Source of the DNA: Gnetum montanum
Taxonomy: Eukaryota > Streptophyta > Gnetopsida > Gnetales > Gnetaceae
NCBI GenBank assembly: GCA_015680685.1
Contig: MNCI01006835.1
Location: 101,634 to 165,633 of the forward strand
Reading direction: 5' to 3'
Length of the DNA stretch: 64,000 nt
Numbering within the stretch: position 1 is the stretch's first letter; each line of letters starts with the position of its first letter. The notes under the pieces were generated by a model that was not told where the DNA came from, made no database searches, and was given only the letters and a program-made list of their open reading frames with translations. Both the position numbers and the translations under genes were made by a program. Below, one piece after another: positions 21,160 through 33,559 of this stretch.

Positions 21160-24100
21160 AGGCTTTCACACTAGGCTCAGCATGGAAACAAAGACCCTTA
21201 GCATGAAAACTAATGAAAATAGGTTTTGGAATGCTCATAAGTCCAAAATTGAGGTTTTGGAACCTTCCCAAGGCAACATAGGATCATATCCATCAAAATT
21301 GGGCACTCTAGAGGTCTATAAAGGCCAAAAAGAAGGTTTCAAAGCCTTCCCCCCTATTTACACATTGGATAGCATTGAAGAAAGGTGGCTCAGCATGGAG
21401 AAACCAAAATTAAAGCCAAAATGAGGTCAAACATGGTTGAGCAAGTAGCCAGGACCCAGATCTAGAGGTTGTGCATCCTCTAGCTTCATTTTGAGGCAGT
21501 TTGAGTTGATTTTGAGTGTCAAAACATGTGAAAATGGATTCCCCCATTTTCCCATGCTGATCATAGTTTCCTCAACATGAAAAAGTATGGGGACACTTGT
21601 TTTGTGAATTTAGAATGATTTAGGAACACTTTGACTAGGTTTCTAGGCCCCTAGGGTTGTTGACTTCAATGTTGCAAGTTTTTAGCTGATTTTGAGGATG
21701 TTTGTAGGTTGTTTAAGGGTACTTAATGTATTTCCCATTTTTTCCATGCTAGGGTAATTACTCCAGTGTCGAAGAATGGGGGAAATGAATTTTGAAGGTT
21801 AAAATGAGGTTAGACAAGCAAAATCTTGAAGCTATGAGGTCCTGGGCTTCTTTGATGTAGATCTTTGGCTTCTGGGAGTGTCATCTTGTCACCAAAAGTG
21901 GAAAAGTAGCTTTTCCCCTTTTTTCCTACATTGGTAAAGTTGCTATAGTGTGGAAGAAGAAAGATTACTAGATCTAGGATAATTTTAGTCACAATTGACT
22001 ATGCATGCTACCTTTTGGAGTTGCTAGGGCCAAGGGATATGGATCCATGTTAAAATTTAGCAGTCATGAGCATCCCTAAGTGGTTTTTTAGGTTCCCCTA
22101 CATTTTTCACATTAGGAATGGAGAGCTCAACATGGAAAACTAGGGGGAACCACTTTTTAGCCACCTAAGATTAGTCTTATCAAGTTTAAGGGCTCTAATG
22201 GCTACTACAAATGTTCCAAAGTGCATGAAAGGTCATTTAATATTATTCTAAGGCATTTAGGAGCCCTAAATAAGTTCCCCCATGAGTTTCCACGCTTAGG
22301 ATACCATCATCACCACGGAAAAAGGGTTCCCTAGTGTGGAAGAACCATAAATCTCAAATCTAAGCCAATTTTAACCTCAATTAACTATGCATGTTAGCCT
22401 CCAGGGCTACTAAGGTTGAGGACTAGGGTTTCATGCCAAGTTTTGATAATTTTTTATATTTCTTAGCATTTTTTTGGCTTCCCTAATTTTTGCACACTAG
22501 GACTAGGATTCCTAACATGGAAAAATAGGGGAAATCATTTTTTTGACCTTTTGACATCAATTTCTTAAAGTTTGAAGGCTCTAGAAGATGTCAGTAGGGT
22601 CCTAGAGTGCATGCAAGTTCAGTTAATGCTATTATAAGGTATTAATGGATCCAAAATGAGTCTCCCAATTAATTTTCACATTATACATCATGGATGGGAA
22701 AATCCCCAACATGGAAACACCATAAAATGCATATCTAGTCCAATTTTGATTTCAATCGAACATGCATGTGTGCTTCTGGGGCTGCGAGGATTGAAGACTA
22801 GGGTTTGAAGTTAAAAATGATTAGTTTGTAGGTTTTATAAGTGGTTTTTAAGCTTTATCCTCTTTTTCCACACTAGGGATAGTATGTCCAGCATGGAAAA
22901 CTAGGGGGAAATAGATTTTTTCCTTTTTGCATTATTTTTGACCATGCATGTAAGTCCTTGAGGTTGCTAGTGATGATTACCAATGTTTGGTGTTAAAATT
23001 TTACTATTTTGAAGGTTGATGAGTGGTTTTTGATGTTTCCCCCCCTTTTCCATGTTTTGGATTTCATGCTTAGTGTGAAGATTTGAGGGGAAAGCCTTTT
23101 GGCGATTTGTGATCACTTTCGGTCATGCATGTAGGCTTTTAGGATTGCTAGTGTTGATTGGTGACATCCAATGTCAAAATTTGGTTATTTCAAGGGTTAT
23201 TGGGAAACTATTAGGCTTCCCTCCATTTTTTATGTTGGGGCTTTCATGCTTAGCATGGAAACTTTGGGGGAATGATTTTTTATCTTTTTATGTTTAATCT
23301 AGTTATGCATGAGTGTCCACAAGGTTACTAGTACTTGCCATCAGTGTCTAAGATTAAAATCTAGTCTTTCTAAAGGCTATGAGGGGGTTTTTAGACTTTT
23401 CCCCTTCTATCCATGCTAAAAATAGGAGGCTCAATGTGGAAGAGGTCTCCTTTAGTGAATAATGTTAAATCTAGGTCAAATCAACAACTGATCGACCATG
23501 CATGTCAACCCCTAGGGCTGCTAGTGTTGATGGTCAATGTTGGGTGTTAAGATTTGATAGTTTGAAGGCTTCTAAGTACCTCATGGAATCTTCCCCCTTT
23601 CTTCCATGTTGGGCATGATGGCCCCAACATGGATGAGAGGGGGATGATAGTTTTGTACCATATTTGACCACTTTTAAAGCTTTTGGAAGCTTTAGAGGGA
23701 TCACCTAGTATCAAGAAACAATCATTAGGAAATTGATTTAGGTCATTTTTGGCTTCTCCCCATCTATCCACACAAAGGGTAAGAGGCTCAATGTGGAAGA
23801 AGCCTCCCTCAGCATGGAAAACATCAAATCCTAGATTTTGACCAATTTTGAGTAGGTTTGGTAGGGTTCTGAGGCAATTGGAGATGCTTGGAGGGGTTCT
23901 CGGTCACATGGGACCATCTTAGGGGTTAAATTTGGGCTAAATGGATGTTGGGGGTAATAATGGGTGTTACTCCCCTTCTTCCACACTCAGCATTACTGCC
24001 TCAACATGAAAACCCATGGTATCTAGCTTTGTTCATGTCTCATCCACTTTTCGGAACTGGGGGTTGAAAAAGGCAGGTTTGGGTTACCCAAAATAGCAAA

Positions 24101-24200
24101 TTATTCATATTTTAATGGCTTTGTGAAGTAAGAGTCATGTTTCCATGCTAGGTGTGGTATCCTCAACGTGGATGCATGGGAGTTAAGGTTGCAACATGGT
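21160..24200. repeat. Tandem array of about 190-bp units with internal hairpin
   Basis: A satellite-like array. The landmark ATGCATG recurs at about 22002, 22387, 22762, 22943, 23124, 23304 and 23497, that is every 180-195 bases with two double steps. In the double steps a second unit type (GTTTAAGGGCTC / GTTTGAAGGCTC ... GTGCATG) fills the gap, so part of the array is a dimer repeat. Each unit carries an imperfect inverted repeat: CCCC, TTTTTCCAYGCTAGG, a short loop, then AGCATGGAAAACTAGGGGG. Units differ strongly. No coding sequence is seen. Confidence 0.75.
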
Positions 24201-24628
24201 TCTAAGTATTAAAATTAGAAAAAGCTCAGCGTTGATGCAATTTTTGGTCAAAAGTGAAGGTGTAGGGTGGGGCCCATAATCCAAAAATTTAAAAATTTAA
24301 AAACTTAAGTTGCTTTCCATCGAAAAAAAATGTGAACTAAACTTTCTTCCCTTTTCACTTCAATGCACTTAAAGTTATGGTGCATTAAATTAGCAGTTGG
24401 GATTTTAAGTTGTGTGTTTAGGTTTTAGATGTGATTTTATTATGAAATCTCATAAGTTTTCATCACGATTATCATTCTACATCAATATCACATTGGAGGA
24501 GAGTTCTAGTAGAGGTTATTGTAGTAGAAGTAACCAATTTTGAGTGTGGAAGCCTTCCATATTTTTCATAGCCATCATTGATCTCCCATCCTTCTTAATT
24601 TTCAATCATTCCTAGCATTGACCTTGCC

Positions 24629-24756
24629 ATGGTGCCAAAGAAACTAGGGGAAAAGAGCTAAAACCCTATGATGTAGAAGGTGGATGACTGTTCCCAAGAG
24701 CTAGAAGAAGTACCTAATCCCATCTCCATTTTGGCTTCTTCTATTGATGCTCCAAG
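24629..24756 (+). pseudogene. First-exon-like start of an accessory gene
   Basis: ATG at 24629 begins MVPKKLGEKS, then two in-frame stops, and an Asp/Glu/Ser stretch (KVDDCSQELEEVPNPISIL) up to a splice donor CCAAG|GTAGGC at 24756. The first exon of the antisense gene in element 2 starts similarly (MAPKIKGKHVKLVKIDEV) and also ends at a donor after about 40 codons. The link is suggestive only. It lies on the strand opposite to pol of element 3, the relation seen in element 2. Confidence 0.35.
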
Positions 24757-25640
24757 GTAGGCAGTTCCATCTATTTTTCGCCTTTGTTTTCTAGTTGTCT
24801 TCTATGGTTTTCTAGCATTTTCTTGCCACTTGTAGGATAGTTTTCCTTAGACCTACTCTAACAAATGGGGGTAAATTAAAATTCTATTGAAATCCCACCT
24901 CTTATGTTGGATGTTTCCACATAGATCCATGGTCATTTTGTTGTTTTTTTCTTTAGATTTGAATGTTAAAATTGTGTTAGCTATTTTCATGCTTTTTTCT
25001 CAAAATTTTGGGGGTTGGCCATTTTTTTAGATATAGGCCTTAGGATTTCTTAAAATTAAATTTGAATGAAATCCTACCCCATTATTTTGGTGTAAATATT
25101 AATTGGTTTCAATGGTTTTGGCTATTTCGACTATTTCCATGGCTATATGAAATCTAGATTTTGAGGTTTTTAAAGTTTTGGCATGAAAAAAAATCCATGT
25201 TGTGTATTTTCCTTGGAAAAATAGCTACAAATTTATAAAATTTAAGGTTATGAATTTGTAGCCCTTATTTTAGGATTTTTAATGGATGTTGTCTCATTTA
25301 ATTTGGATTTGTAATGATGAAGTTATGATTGTTTTCCTAACATTGTGCAGTTAGGTTATTTGTGTCACTTTTGTAATTGCATGTAATTTTGCAGATTTTT
25401 TGTAAGGAAAAGAAAAATGTTTTGGCTATTTTTTGGTTATTTCTAAGTAGGCTTTGGCTTCATATTTCCAATGGAGGTGGAATCACTCTAATTGGACTTA
25501 AAAAAAATTTTCTATGAAGTTTTTACTAAGCATGTGCAATAAGGATGTTTGTGCCATTTCTAGATTATTATTAAAATTGACAAATTTTTCCTATATAAAT
25601 GACAAAGGTTTTTAATTTTTTTCTAAGCATGGATATGTAT
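24757..25640 (+). other. T-rich, intron-like stretch
   Basis: About 880 bases rich in T with no open frame. It starts with the donor GTAGGC and ends near acceptor-like TTTCTAG (about 25674). A phrase of the type AAATTNNATTGAAATCCYACC occurs at about 24882 and 25058 and weakly again near 25475. It could be an intron of the accessory gene or simple decay. Confidence 0.3.
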
Positions 25641-25690
25641 GGCTCAACTTAGTGCCACCAACTAATATTTCTAGAGCATGAGACCCTCAA

Positions 25691-27032
25691 ATGCTTGTTA
25701 GTACCTCGATGATTCCTACAAATCATGAGGATATATTAGACAAACTATTGCAAGTAGGACAAATCATGCAAAATCTCTTTGATATTCCTAGTGATATCAT
25801 TGCAATCCAGTCTAAATTAATCACCACCAAGGGAAATTTGGTTATGGCTAAGACCATGGTAGACCATGCTGAAAATGAAGTCCAAAAAGTACAAGAAGAG
25901 CTCATGACCCTGAGAGTAGAAATAAGAGATTCGATGCAGTTCATTATGCCTGACCAACTTAACTAGTTCTAAATAGATCATATGAGGAATCTCATCGACC
26001 ATAATATGAAGATGGAGCAAGAGAAGAAGAAGGAAGTATGGGATGCATCAGTGGCAAAAGCACAAATGTATGCATATGCCAAGGCACTCATCACTTTGCA
26101 AGAGAAGAACGTTAGCTATAGATAATACTTAATTGACCAACATTGAGCATCAAAAGAACATTCTCAAGGAAAGCATTTAGAAACTCTAAAAATAGTCAAT
26201 TCATTTTAACCAAAACATGCGTTACTTGGCCCAGGAGAACTAAACCTTATCAATGGAAGAATTCCACACAATGAAACAAAAATTTGCAATTGAGACCAGT
26301 GCATGGTAAAACAAGGCCAAGAAGCACGAACATTTCAAAGAGCATTTCTAAGATCAAGTGGGCATGTGCAAGCAAATCAACAAGAAAGAAACCCAGATGG
26401 CCAAAGCCAAGATTAGTTCCATTTCTACATAGAATCTAGACTAGTAGCCAAACTTGGATAGTTTAGCCCATGTCCACCAAGCAGAAATAAAAAATAAAGA
26501 CATACAGATTGAAGATCTTATAGAGTACATGGGATTAGTGAATCTCTGCTATGCTAACTTAGCCATGTTAATAGTAACCATGCCTAGGAATGAATTGGAG
26601 CAATAGGTAGTAGCAATGTATGTCTTGTATGAGAAATAATTTTTGAATAGAAAATATGCTTCATAGAAACTACATGTGGTAAATTTTGAACTTGAAATCC
26701 TAAAAGCTAGCTACTAGGGCTAGAAATATGTGGTAGCTAATGTGGCTCATAAAATGTCTAATTATCAAGAACTAAGAAAAATCGCAAGAGCTTTTAAGGA
26801 AGAATGGTGGTAGTTTGCAACGTGGTATGTAAAAGCTAATCAAATGTTCCTGTAACTACCATGCTCATGGGATGTACCAACTCTATCACATATTTCTCAA
26901 CAAGTATGGATGGTACAAAATCCCAAGATAGAAGAGGATAAGATTTAGAAATTACTCAACAAATATCAATTCAAAAATGCTAATGATAAATGGAAGCACC
27001 TAATGGAAGAGCCACAACTACCGAGCACATAA
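25691..27032 (+). pseudogene. Coiled-coil part of an accessory gene
   Basis: A long decayed frame with strong coiled-coil character (DHAENEVQKVQEELMTLRVE, then HMRNLIDHNMKMEQEKKKEV) and a C-terminal part with EEWW, FATWYVKANQMFL, SWDVPTL and MEEPQLPST before TAA. Stops fall mainly where Gln codons are expected (TAG/TAA for CAG/CAA). At least one frameshift is present. The order, coiled coil followed by an aromatic W/Y..FA....FL block, is like exon 7 of the element 2 antisense gene (YRQHYRDFAIEAPFLRLFLY), though similarity is weak. It may instead be a sense ORF of the element ending in the LTR at 27236. Confidence 0.45.
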
Positions 27033-27235
27033 ACAACATTGAGCTACTTTAGTTTTTATTTTTATTTTGTAATACAATTATGTCAAAAAGTTTGTAAAAA
27101 CATCACTATAGCATTATAAGTCATGTAAATAGTTATTTAGTCATGTTTAGTTGAATCTACCTCCTAATTTTGTAAGGAACTCTATCCTCATTTGATTTTA
27201 ACTCAAGGGTAAGTTTCCAGTCAGTTGCGGAGGTA

Positions 27236-28111
27236 TGATAAAGTCAAGTTTAGTCATAATATGACATCATAGCAATGATGTCGAATCAACAATGTTGTTG
27301 ATATGATGTCATGAAATATGATACGTCATCATTGATACAATGTCTCAAGATGTATATAGCCTTATAAATATGACACTTGGGTGCACAATCCAATAACTTT
27401 TCCATTCCATCCTTAGGTAGACTCTTGCAATTTTTTTTCCATAGTTTTAGCAATAGAGTGAATTCTCACAATGTGGTGTTGAGTAGTTGTATAGAATCTT
27501 TATTTAAGTGAAGTGTATTTGGGCATAGTTCATGTTCAAAAATAAAGATCAAGATTTCTTTTCATCATTACAGCATCCACTTATCATAGTTTTTTCTAAT
27601 TTCTTAGTTTAATCATTTATGTTTCCAAGTACTTTCCTTTACTTGTTCATTAGTAAGGTAGAATGAGTATGATTGGTTTTGAGCACTTAAGTGTAATAAT
27701 TTGGTACTCCTAGTAGCGTTATTGTTTGGTTCACCTAGTAGCATAACACTTGGTAACTTAGTAATGATAACATGAGCCCAAGATGTATAGTAAGCTAGGG
27801 CTAGATGCTCATCACTATATGCTAGAGTAGATTTACATTACCATAATTACTTAGATTTAGATTTTTATTCTCAACTTTCATCATGTTCACAACTAGGGGT
27901 ATTAAAGGCCAAACAACATTAGTTATCATATGCCTCATTGTGAGCTAAACCATACATTTAATTTTCACTAACTCAAAGTGAGAAGATAGTAATCATGAAC
28001 TTCAACTCAATTACTAGCATAACTACATTGAGAATCTACAGATCATGATCAAGTAACATGTGAACACTTGTGACTTGTATGGTTGAGTGTTGAGTGCTTC
28101 ACCACTCATTA
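27236..28111 (+). repeat. LTR of the TGATAAA family (3' LTR or solo)
   Basis: Starts TGATAAAGTC after a purine-rich GCGGAGGTA and ends CACTCATTA, 876 bases. U3 hairpins: GACATCA/TGATGTC at 27263-27282 and further ATGATGTCAT words. TATA box CTTATAAATATG at about 27361. The downstream half shares CCTAGTAGC...ACTTGGTAAC phrases with the LTR at 11725-12553, but the two are too different, and their 5-base flanks (ATAAC, GTTAT) do not match, so they do not belong to one insertion. No primer-binding site follows. Confidence 0.65.
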
Positions 28112-29159
28112 GTTATGTGACATCTCATCCTTGAATGTCATGGCAAACATCGAATATACGATATATTATACATTATGCATACAAAGAAAATATACCAAAT
28201 GCGAAATATATGTGATATTTGACATTATGTATAAAAGAAATAATAGGAAAAATGTAGAAAGAGTAAAAATAGAGGGCTTTATTGATATGGAATAGTGTAT
28301 TCGTATCATGCTCTAAGAGTGTTCCTTATGATTTTCTTCCTTTAGCATCTATCCCTTTGAAACAATCCAACACTACCACCAGGATTAGGCTTATAACCCA
28401 ACTAGAAGCGATGGCCAGTCCACTTCTTGTCCTACTTCACCCAACTCTTGTGACTTGCCTATATTAGCTTTGCCACTTCATGCCAACATAACCTCTAACC
28501 CTAGGTATAAATGCCTTAGGTAAAATCCCCAAAGGTTACCTCAAGAGACACATATGTTATTACAACATGCCCTTTTGGGTCTCAATTACAACTACCCTTT
28601 CAAGTCTTGTTATAATAACAATAACACTTGTTATGAAAATACACCATATTTGTTATGTAGTAGCATCATTTGGAAATGGAAACATGACAATCTACCGCCC
28701 TTAGGTTTCGTTCATCCTTGAACAAGTCCACATTCACTATTTGCTTCTAGCTCCAATACTTCTGTTATGCTTCCATGCTTCAATAATTTGATTTCTCCTT
28801 TGAACTTGAAGTTGTTTCTTGCTTATTATGCAAAAAAAATATATGTGAAAAGAATTATATGAAAAAATAAATATTACTTTCTTAATACTTCATTTTCTAA
28901 AATTTTGACAAGAGGTGAATTAAATATCTACCAACCACTAATCACTAGTCCTAACTAGGGTCATACAAAGTGCAACTCATATCTAGTTACCCAAGTGAAC
29001 GTAGAGCAAATCCTTCATTCCCAACATTAATCACCTTATATATTTTAATTTAATAATTAAAATATAAATTAAATAATGAATAAAATAATATGATTATAAA
29101 TAAAAGTAAAAGTAAGATACTTCCTAACCTTGATCAACCTTGTAAATTGATGGAAATAA
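28112..29159. other. AT-rich stretch without recognised features
   Basis: Contains AT-rich runs (28130-28260, 29040-29110) and some more GC-balanced sequence at 28300-28760. No gene, LTR or repeat could be assigned. Confidence 0.4.
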
Positions 29160-30308
29160 CTGTAATTCTACCATAAGTGGTATATGATAAAAAGGCCTTA
29201 TTCTAGATGGCAAGGCTTGATCTTGATTCTTCTCAACTTCTTCTTTAGAAATTAACTCTAGTAACTTAATAACTTGGAAGAATCGAACATCGTACCAAAT
29301 ATAATATAGGGTCTAAATGAAGAATGTTGTTAATCCACCCTCATTAATCATAGTAGAATAATTGATAAACTATGGTTATTAATGAGCACTATCCATAAAC
29401 ATCAACTGTCCATGAATTTTGAGATTTGGTTTATCTATTGAAGATTCAAAATAAGAAAAATATGCATTGGCCAATGGAATTGCATGTTTAATTGATGGAA
29501 ACATCTTCTTCAAATCATGTTCATCTTCCCCTTTTACATATCCATATTTTAAGAATTGATAGACACTACTTCCAACTTTTGCATTGAAGTCTCCATAAGG
29601 AATAAATGGCACTAGATCAGTATAACTTAGGAACAACTTATTCTTTAAACTTTCTATTTACTTAATGAAGTATGCTCCTTGACAAAATCTAACATCAGAA
29701 CATGTTGGTTTGACCATTAAATGTGTGTTAATCACAGATACACATCTTCCTAATAGATGAACTTTTAGAATAACTGCCAAGGGTATGTGATTTTTCTAAA
29801 ATCTTAACTGTTCTTTCTTGTCCATTGCTTAAAGTTCTGGAATTTTAAAAATCATATTTTCTAAAATCCATTCAAATATTTGTACCAATTCAAAGTTGGA
29901 TTCTTTATAAAAGATTGCATAACCATCCATGTTGTGATTTTTGCAATAGGATAATCTATATGGCTCAAAACAAGAACTTCTACAAGAAACTTTTTGCTTA
30001 TAAATACATTTGTATCTCATCTTTCCCATGTCTGGTTGAAATTGATATAGAAATTCCCATGGAAAGACTTATTGTAAGCATAAGACATCAGCATCCAAGT
30101 CTTCTAACTCTTCTAAAATGTGTGGATATCGATATTCGTGCGAATCTAAGGCCCATGCTAGACATAGCAGATGTTGTTTCTCACTCACTAGGGATCTTGC
30201 AAGCACATTGTATGTTGCAACATTCATTCCCATTCTTGGATTCTCTACTACATTATCCCTCTTTATGGGTATCATACACCTTATGGAAATAATATTATGA
30301 CTCTCCAT
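29160..30308 (-). pseudogene. Intronless CCR4-type deadenylase pseudogene
   Basis: Minus-strand similarity to the nuclease domain of plant CCR4 deadenylases, which remove mRNA poly(A) tails. In order: MNVATYNVLARSL, LAWALDSHEYRYPHILEELE, DADVLCLQ, KCIYKQK, DGYAIFYKE, NTHL, PYGDFNAKVGS, IPLANAYFSYF, LLELISKEEVEK and FYHIPLMVEL. The active-site Glu after CLQ is a stop (TAA), and the SDH active-site motif near the end reads FYH. Further stops and a frameshift near 29379 confirm loss of function. The match runs across at least 1.1 kb with no intron, although plant CCR4 genes contain introns. It is therefore probably a reverse-transcribed copy, N-terminally truncated before the nuclease domain. 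Confidence 0.85.
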
Positions 30309-32640
30309 GTTGTTCTGTCATGTATGTTGATTGTAGGATGGATTGTTATACATCTTCTTGACTGTTTAAGATTATTTTTGTTTATCAATTGATAACCAAC
30401 TGATACTGATACATTTTCAACTAATTTTAGTAATATTTAACTACATTATCTCATTTTAGTAATATATAATTATATCATCTAATTCGTAATAGCCTTTCTA
30501 CTCCCTTTAAAGATTATCTACAAGGGTTAAATTCTAGATCTTAAGGTTACAAAAAGGTTAAATTCATTAGCCTTAATAGGGCATAATTAGTTATCCCTAT
30601 GTTATCAACTTTAAGGTACAGTTTCATGATATCATTAAGTTATTAGGTAACTGAATGATAAATCTAACCTCACCATTGAGTTTAGAAGAATGAAAAATGT
30701 AAGAAATGACTATTCATATGTTAAAAATGGATATCGTATGCTCGAGTTGTGTTAAAATTAAAATTTTTGAGGGTTTGAGGGACTATCTCAGGCAAGGGAT
30801 GAAAAATAATTTTTGGGATTCCAAGGGGCAATCTGACTTCATCATTGTGTCCAGAATAGGAAACAACTCTTTATATGTTACAAAAGGCTTCTAGAATCAA
30901 AAGTTATGGCTTTTGGAGTCTAAAACCTTTTGATGTGAAAAATGAGACTTCTCGAGAAGTCATCCATCCCAATTCTACTCCAAAGCGAGCATGCTTAATT
31001 ATGGAATTTTTATCTGACATGGTGCCAATGTGTCAAATTCTATTTTTGAAATTTATTTTACACATTTTTAATTTAAACTAATAGTTCAACGATGAAAATT
31101 TGAATTTTCCATCAATTGATGAAAATTTCAATTATTTCATTAGTTGCCAGTTGACAGGCAATTGAAAATTTTTCATCAAATAACAAAGAATTTACCATTT
31201 CATGCAAACAGCAATGATGATGCATTGGCAGTGACCTGGGTGGCTATTGGGCAACATCAGTGGCCAAGTTAGATGCGTTAACAAGGGTAGTGGTAGGCCT
31301 AGAGATGTGTGTCGGTGGAAAAAATACAACATTTTCTTTGGCAGTGCAACATTTTCTACCATGCAATCTGTGTAAGGCCAGTAAGGCCGACAAAGGCTAG
31401 CTACAAGTTATGTTCTTAACACTTGATTTATGGAGGTATCCTTGAGAAGTTAAGAAGAACAATTTTGCAATAACATTTTTGGTACAAGAATGATGGTTAA
31501 TAGGGTTTCTAGTATCTTAAACCTTTCACCTAGTAGCCTATAGGTATTTTCATTCCAACTTAGTTTATTTTCTACTCTACACTTGATCTTATTTTTTATA
31601 AATGTATATGCAGGAGATACTTAGTGATACCATGTTTGGCCAAGATTCTAACTCCTCACAAAACTCCCAAATTTGTAATTGATGAAAGCACAGAAGGCAT
31701 AGGTACTTATAGTACCTATGACATAGCATGATGATAAGGTCACATGTGCTAAGCAAGATGAGTATTATGCTTCTTGAGAATGAGCTAAGGAAAATGCTTA
31801 TCTATGAAATAGTTAATGGTTTGATATCTTTCCTACCCAGTCCAAACCATCACATCAAGCTAACTCCATCCAAATAGGATATACTAACAAAATACTTGTT
31901 CAACAAGGATGAAGTCTAGGAAATGGAAAGTGTTATTAGATATCATCTCATTGAAAATCCCAACATCAATATTAGTTGTAGAAACTATTAATTTGAAGAC
32001 TAGTGTAGTGAGAAATGTGGTGACACCAACATCCATGATGATTATGAGGAACATTCCTATGTTCTTCTCTCTTTGGATCCTTTTCATTTGCCACATAATC
32101 CCTAAAGTAGGATCACTTTGTTTGCTCTAATACTTAAAACACACACCAAATTCAAATATTATGAAGAGAATTTAATTTTCTAGAAAATATGAAAAACTAG
32201 CTATCTTTAATTAATGTAAAGAAAATTACAGATTAGTAGTTCCACCACACTCACACACTTAATAACATTGTAAAGTATGAGGCTTTACAACTACATAATA
32301 ATTATCCTTAACATAAGGTACAACTAAATGAGATCTCTCCCATAAACGTAGGACTAAGATCCAAACCCATACATATATTAAGAGCTTCAATGGCCAAACA
32401 TACAATTGATCATAGATATGTGCACATACTCATGCAATCTCTCATAACAACCTCTCATGTGCTCAACTCATGTTCAAACATTAAAAAAATATAATATTAT
32501 TTATTAAATCCAAAATAAAAACCCTAGAAAACCTTTTTTCCATGCTTAACTTGGAGATTCTCAACTATTTCCATCTTGCTCTCATCTTTCCTAATTGTTT
32601 CCCAATATGGAACTACCAACTCAAAAACTTTGTCGATTAC
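30309..32640. other. AT-rich intergenic DNA, nothing recognised
   Basis: No open frame with recognisable similarity on either strand, and no clear LTR or tandem repeat. A direct phrase TTTTAGTAATAT(T/A)TAA occurs at about 30426 and 30458. This is the longest stretch in the window for which I can say nothing specific. Confidence 0.4.
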
Positions 32641-32649
32641 CTGGAGCAT

Positions 32650-32935
32650 CTACAACCTTGAAAAGACATCTTACTATCATCTTAAGCTCTTGGATGATAT
32701 ATCTTTATATAAGGCAATATGTATTCTATTAAAGTGGGATGCCTCATCTAGGATCAAGACATCTTTTATAGATGTACCTCTACTATAGTAAGAGATGCCT
32801 CTGAAGAGAAGTCTCTACTAAAGTAAGATATGTCTCCTCTGCAAAAGGAACATCTCTTGTACATCATTAGCTCTCAGCCAAGATGTCTTTCTAAACTTTA
32901 AGATGTCTCTCTAGCTTCTTAAGACCACAAATGAT
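32650..32935. repeat. AGACATCTT/AAGATGTCT word cluster
   Basis: At least eight copies or near copies of the near-palindrome AAGACATCTT and its complement occur here (for example AAAAGACATCTTACT, CAAGACATCTTTTAT, AAGATGTCTTTCTAA, AAGATGTCTCTCTAG). The same word is clustered at 37620-37810, in the U3 of an LTR, and at 61640-61830. The region is probably LTR-derived; boundaries are not clear. Confidence 0.5.
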
Positions 32936-33559
32936 TACATGTAGGAACAGAAATGAAGCTTAGAAGAGGTATCCCTATACTAGCTCTCCCATCCTTCAAA
33001 AAGTGAACTCATGTGAATGACGAAGTAGGGGTAGAGGTGATCCCCAACTCTCTAATACAAAGTGTTAAACCACCTCTTAACCCATGTCAAGCATTATTCC
33101 ACTCAATTCTACCATAACAGTCACAAATTTCCTTATCTTTTCTATCATCTATATCTTACATTTTATTATTCAATGATATTATGATAACACCCATGAATAC
33201 CTTACTATCTATTTAGCCAGTTTTATCTATTAACAATCCCATTCAAAGAAACCTTATTTAAAAAAATCCTAGAGTTTCTCATAAATTAATGTTTCTACTA
33301 CAATACCCTTCTTCCTCAATACATATAGATGATGATCAAACTACAACATCTTTTACATTACATGGGAGAAGTTCTATAGTATCCATTACTAATCTTCTTG
33401 TTTTTCTGATTAGCCCTCTAATCCCACATTTCCAAGTTCCTAAGGAAGTTAATTGTTAAATTTCACTAAGTATAATAGGAAATTTGATACCACCAATCAT
33501 GTAATTATCTTCTAAATGAATTTATATTGTTAGCTAATTATCCTCACAATATACTTGGA

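Noticed and set aside
11725-28111. LTRs at 11725-12553 and 27236-28111 as the two ends of one element
   Set aside because: They share start, end and some phrases, but differ too much along their length and their 5-base flanks do not match. They are better seen as cousins.
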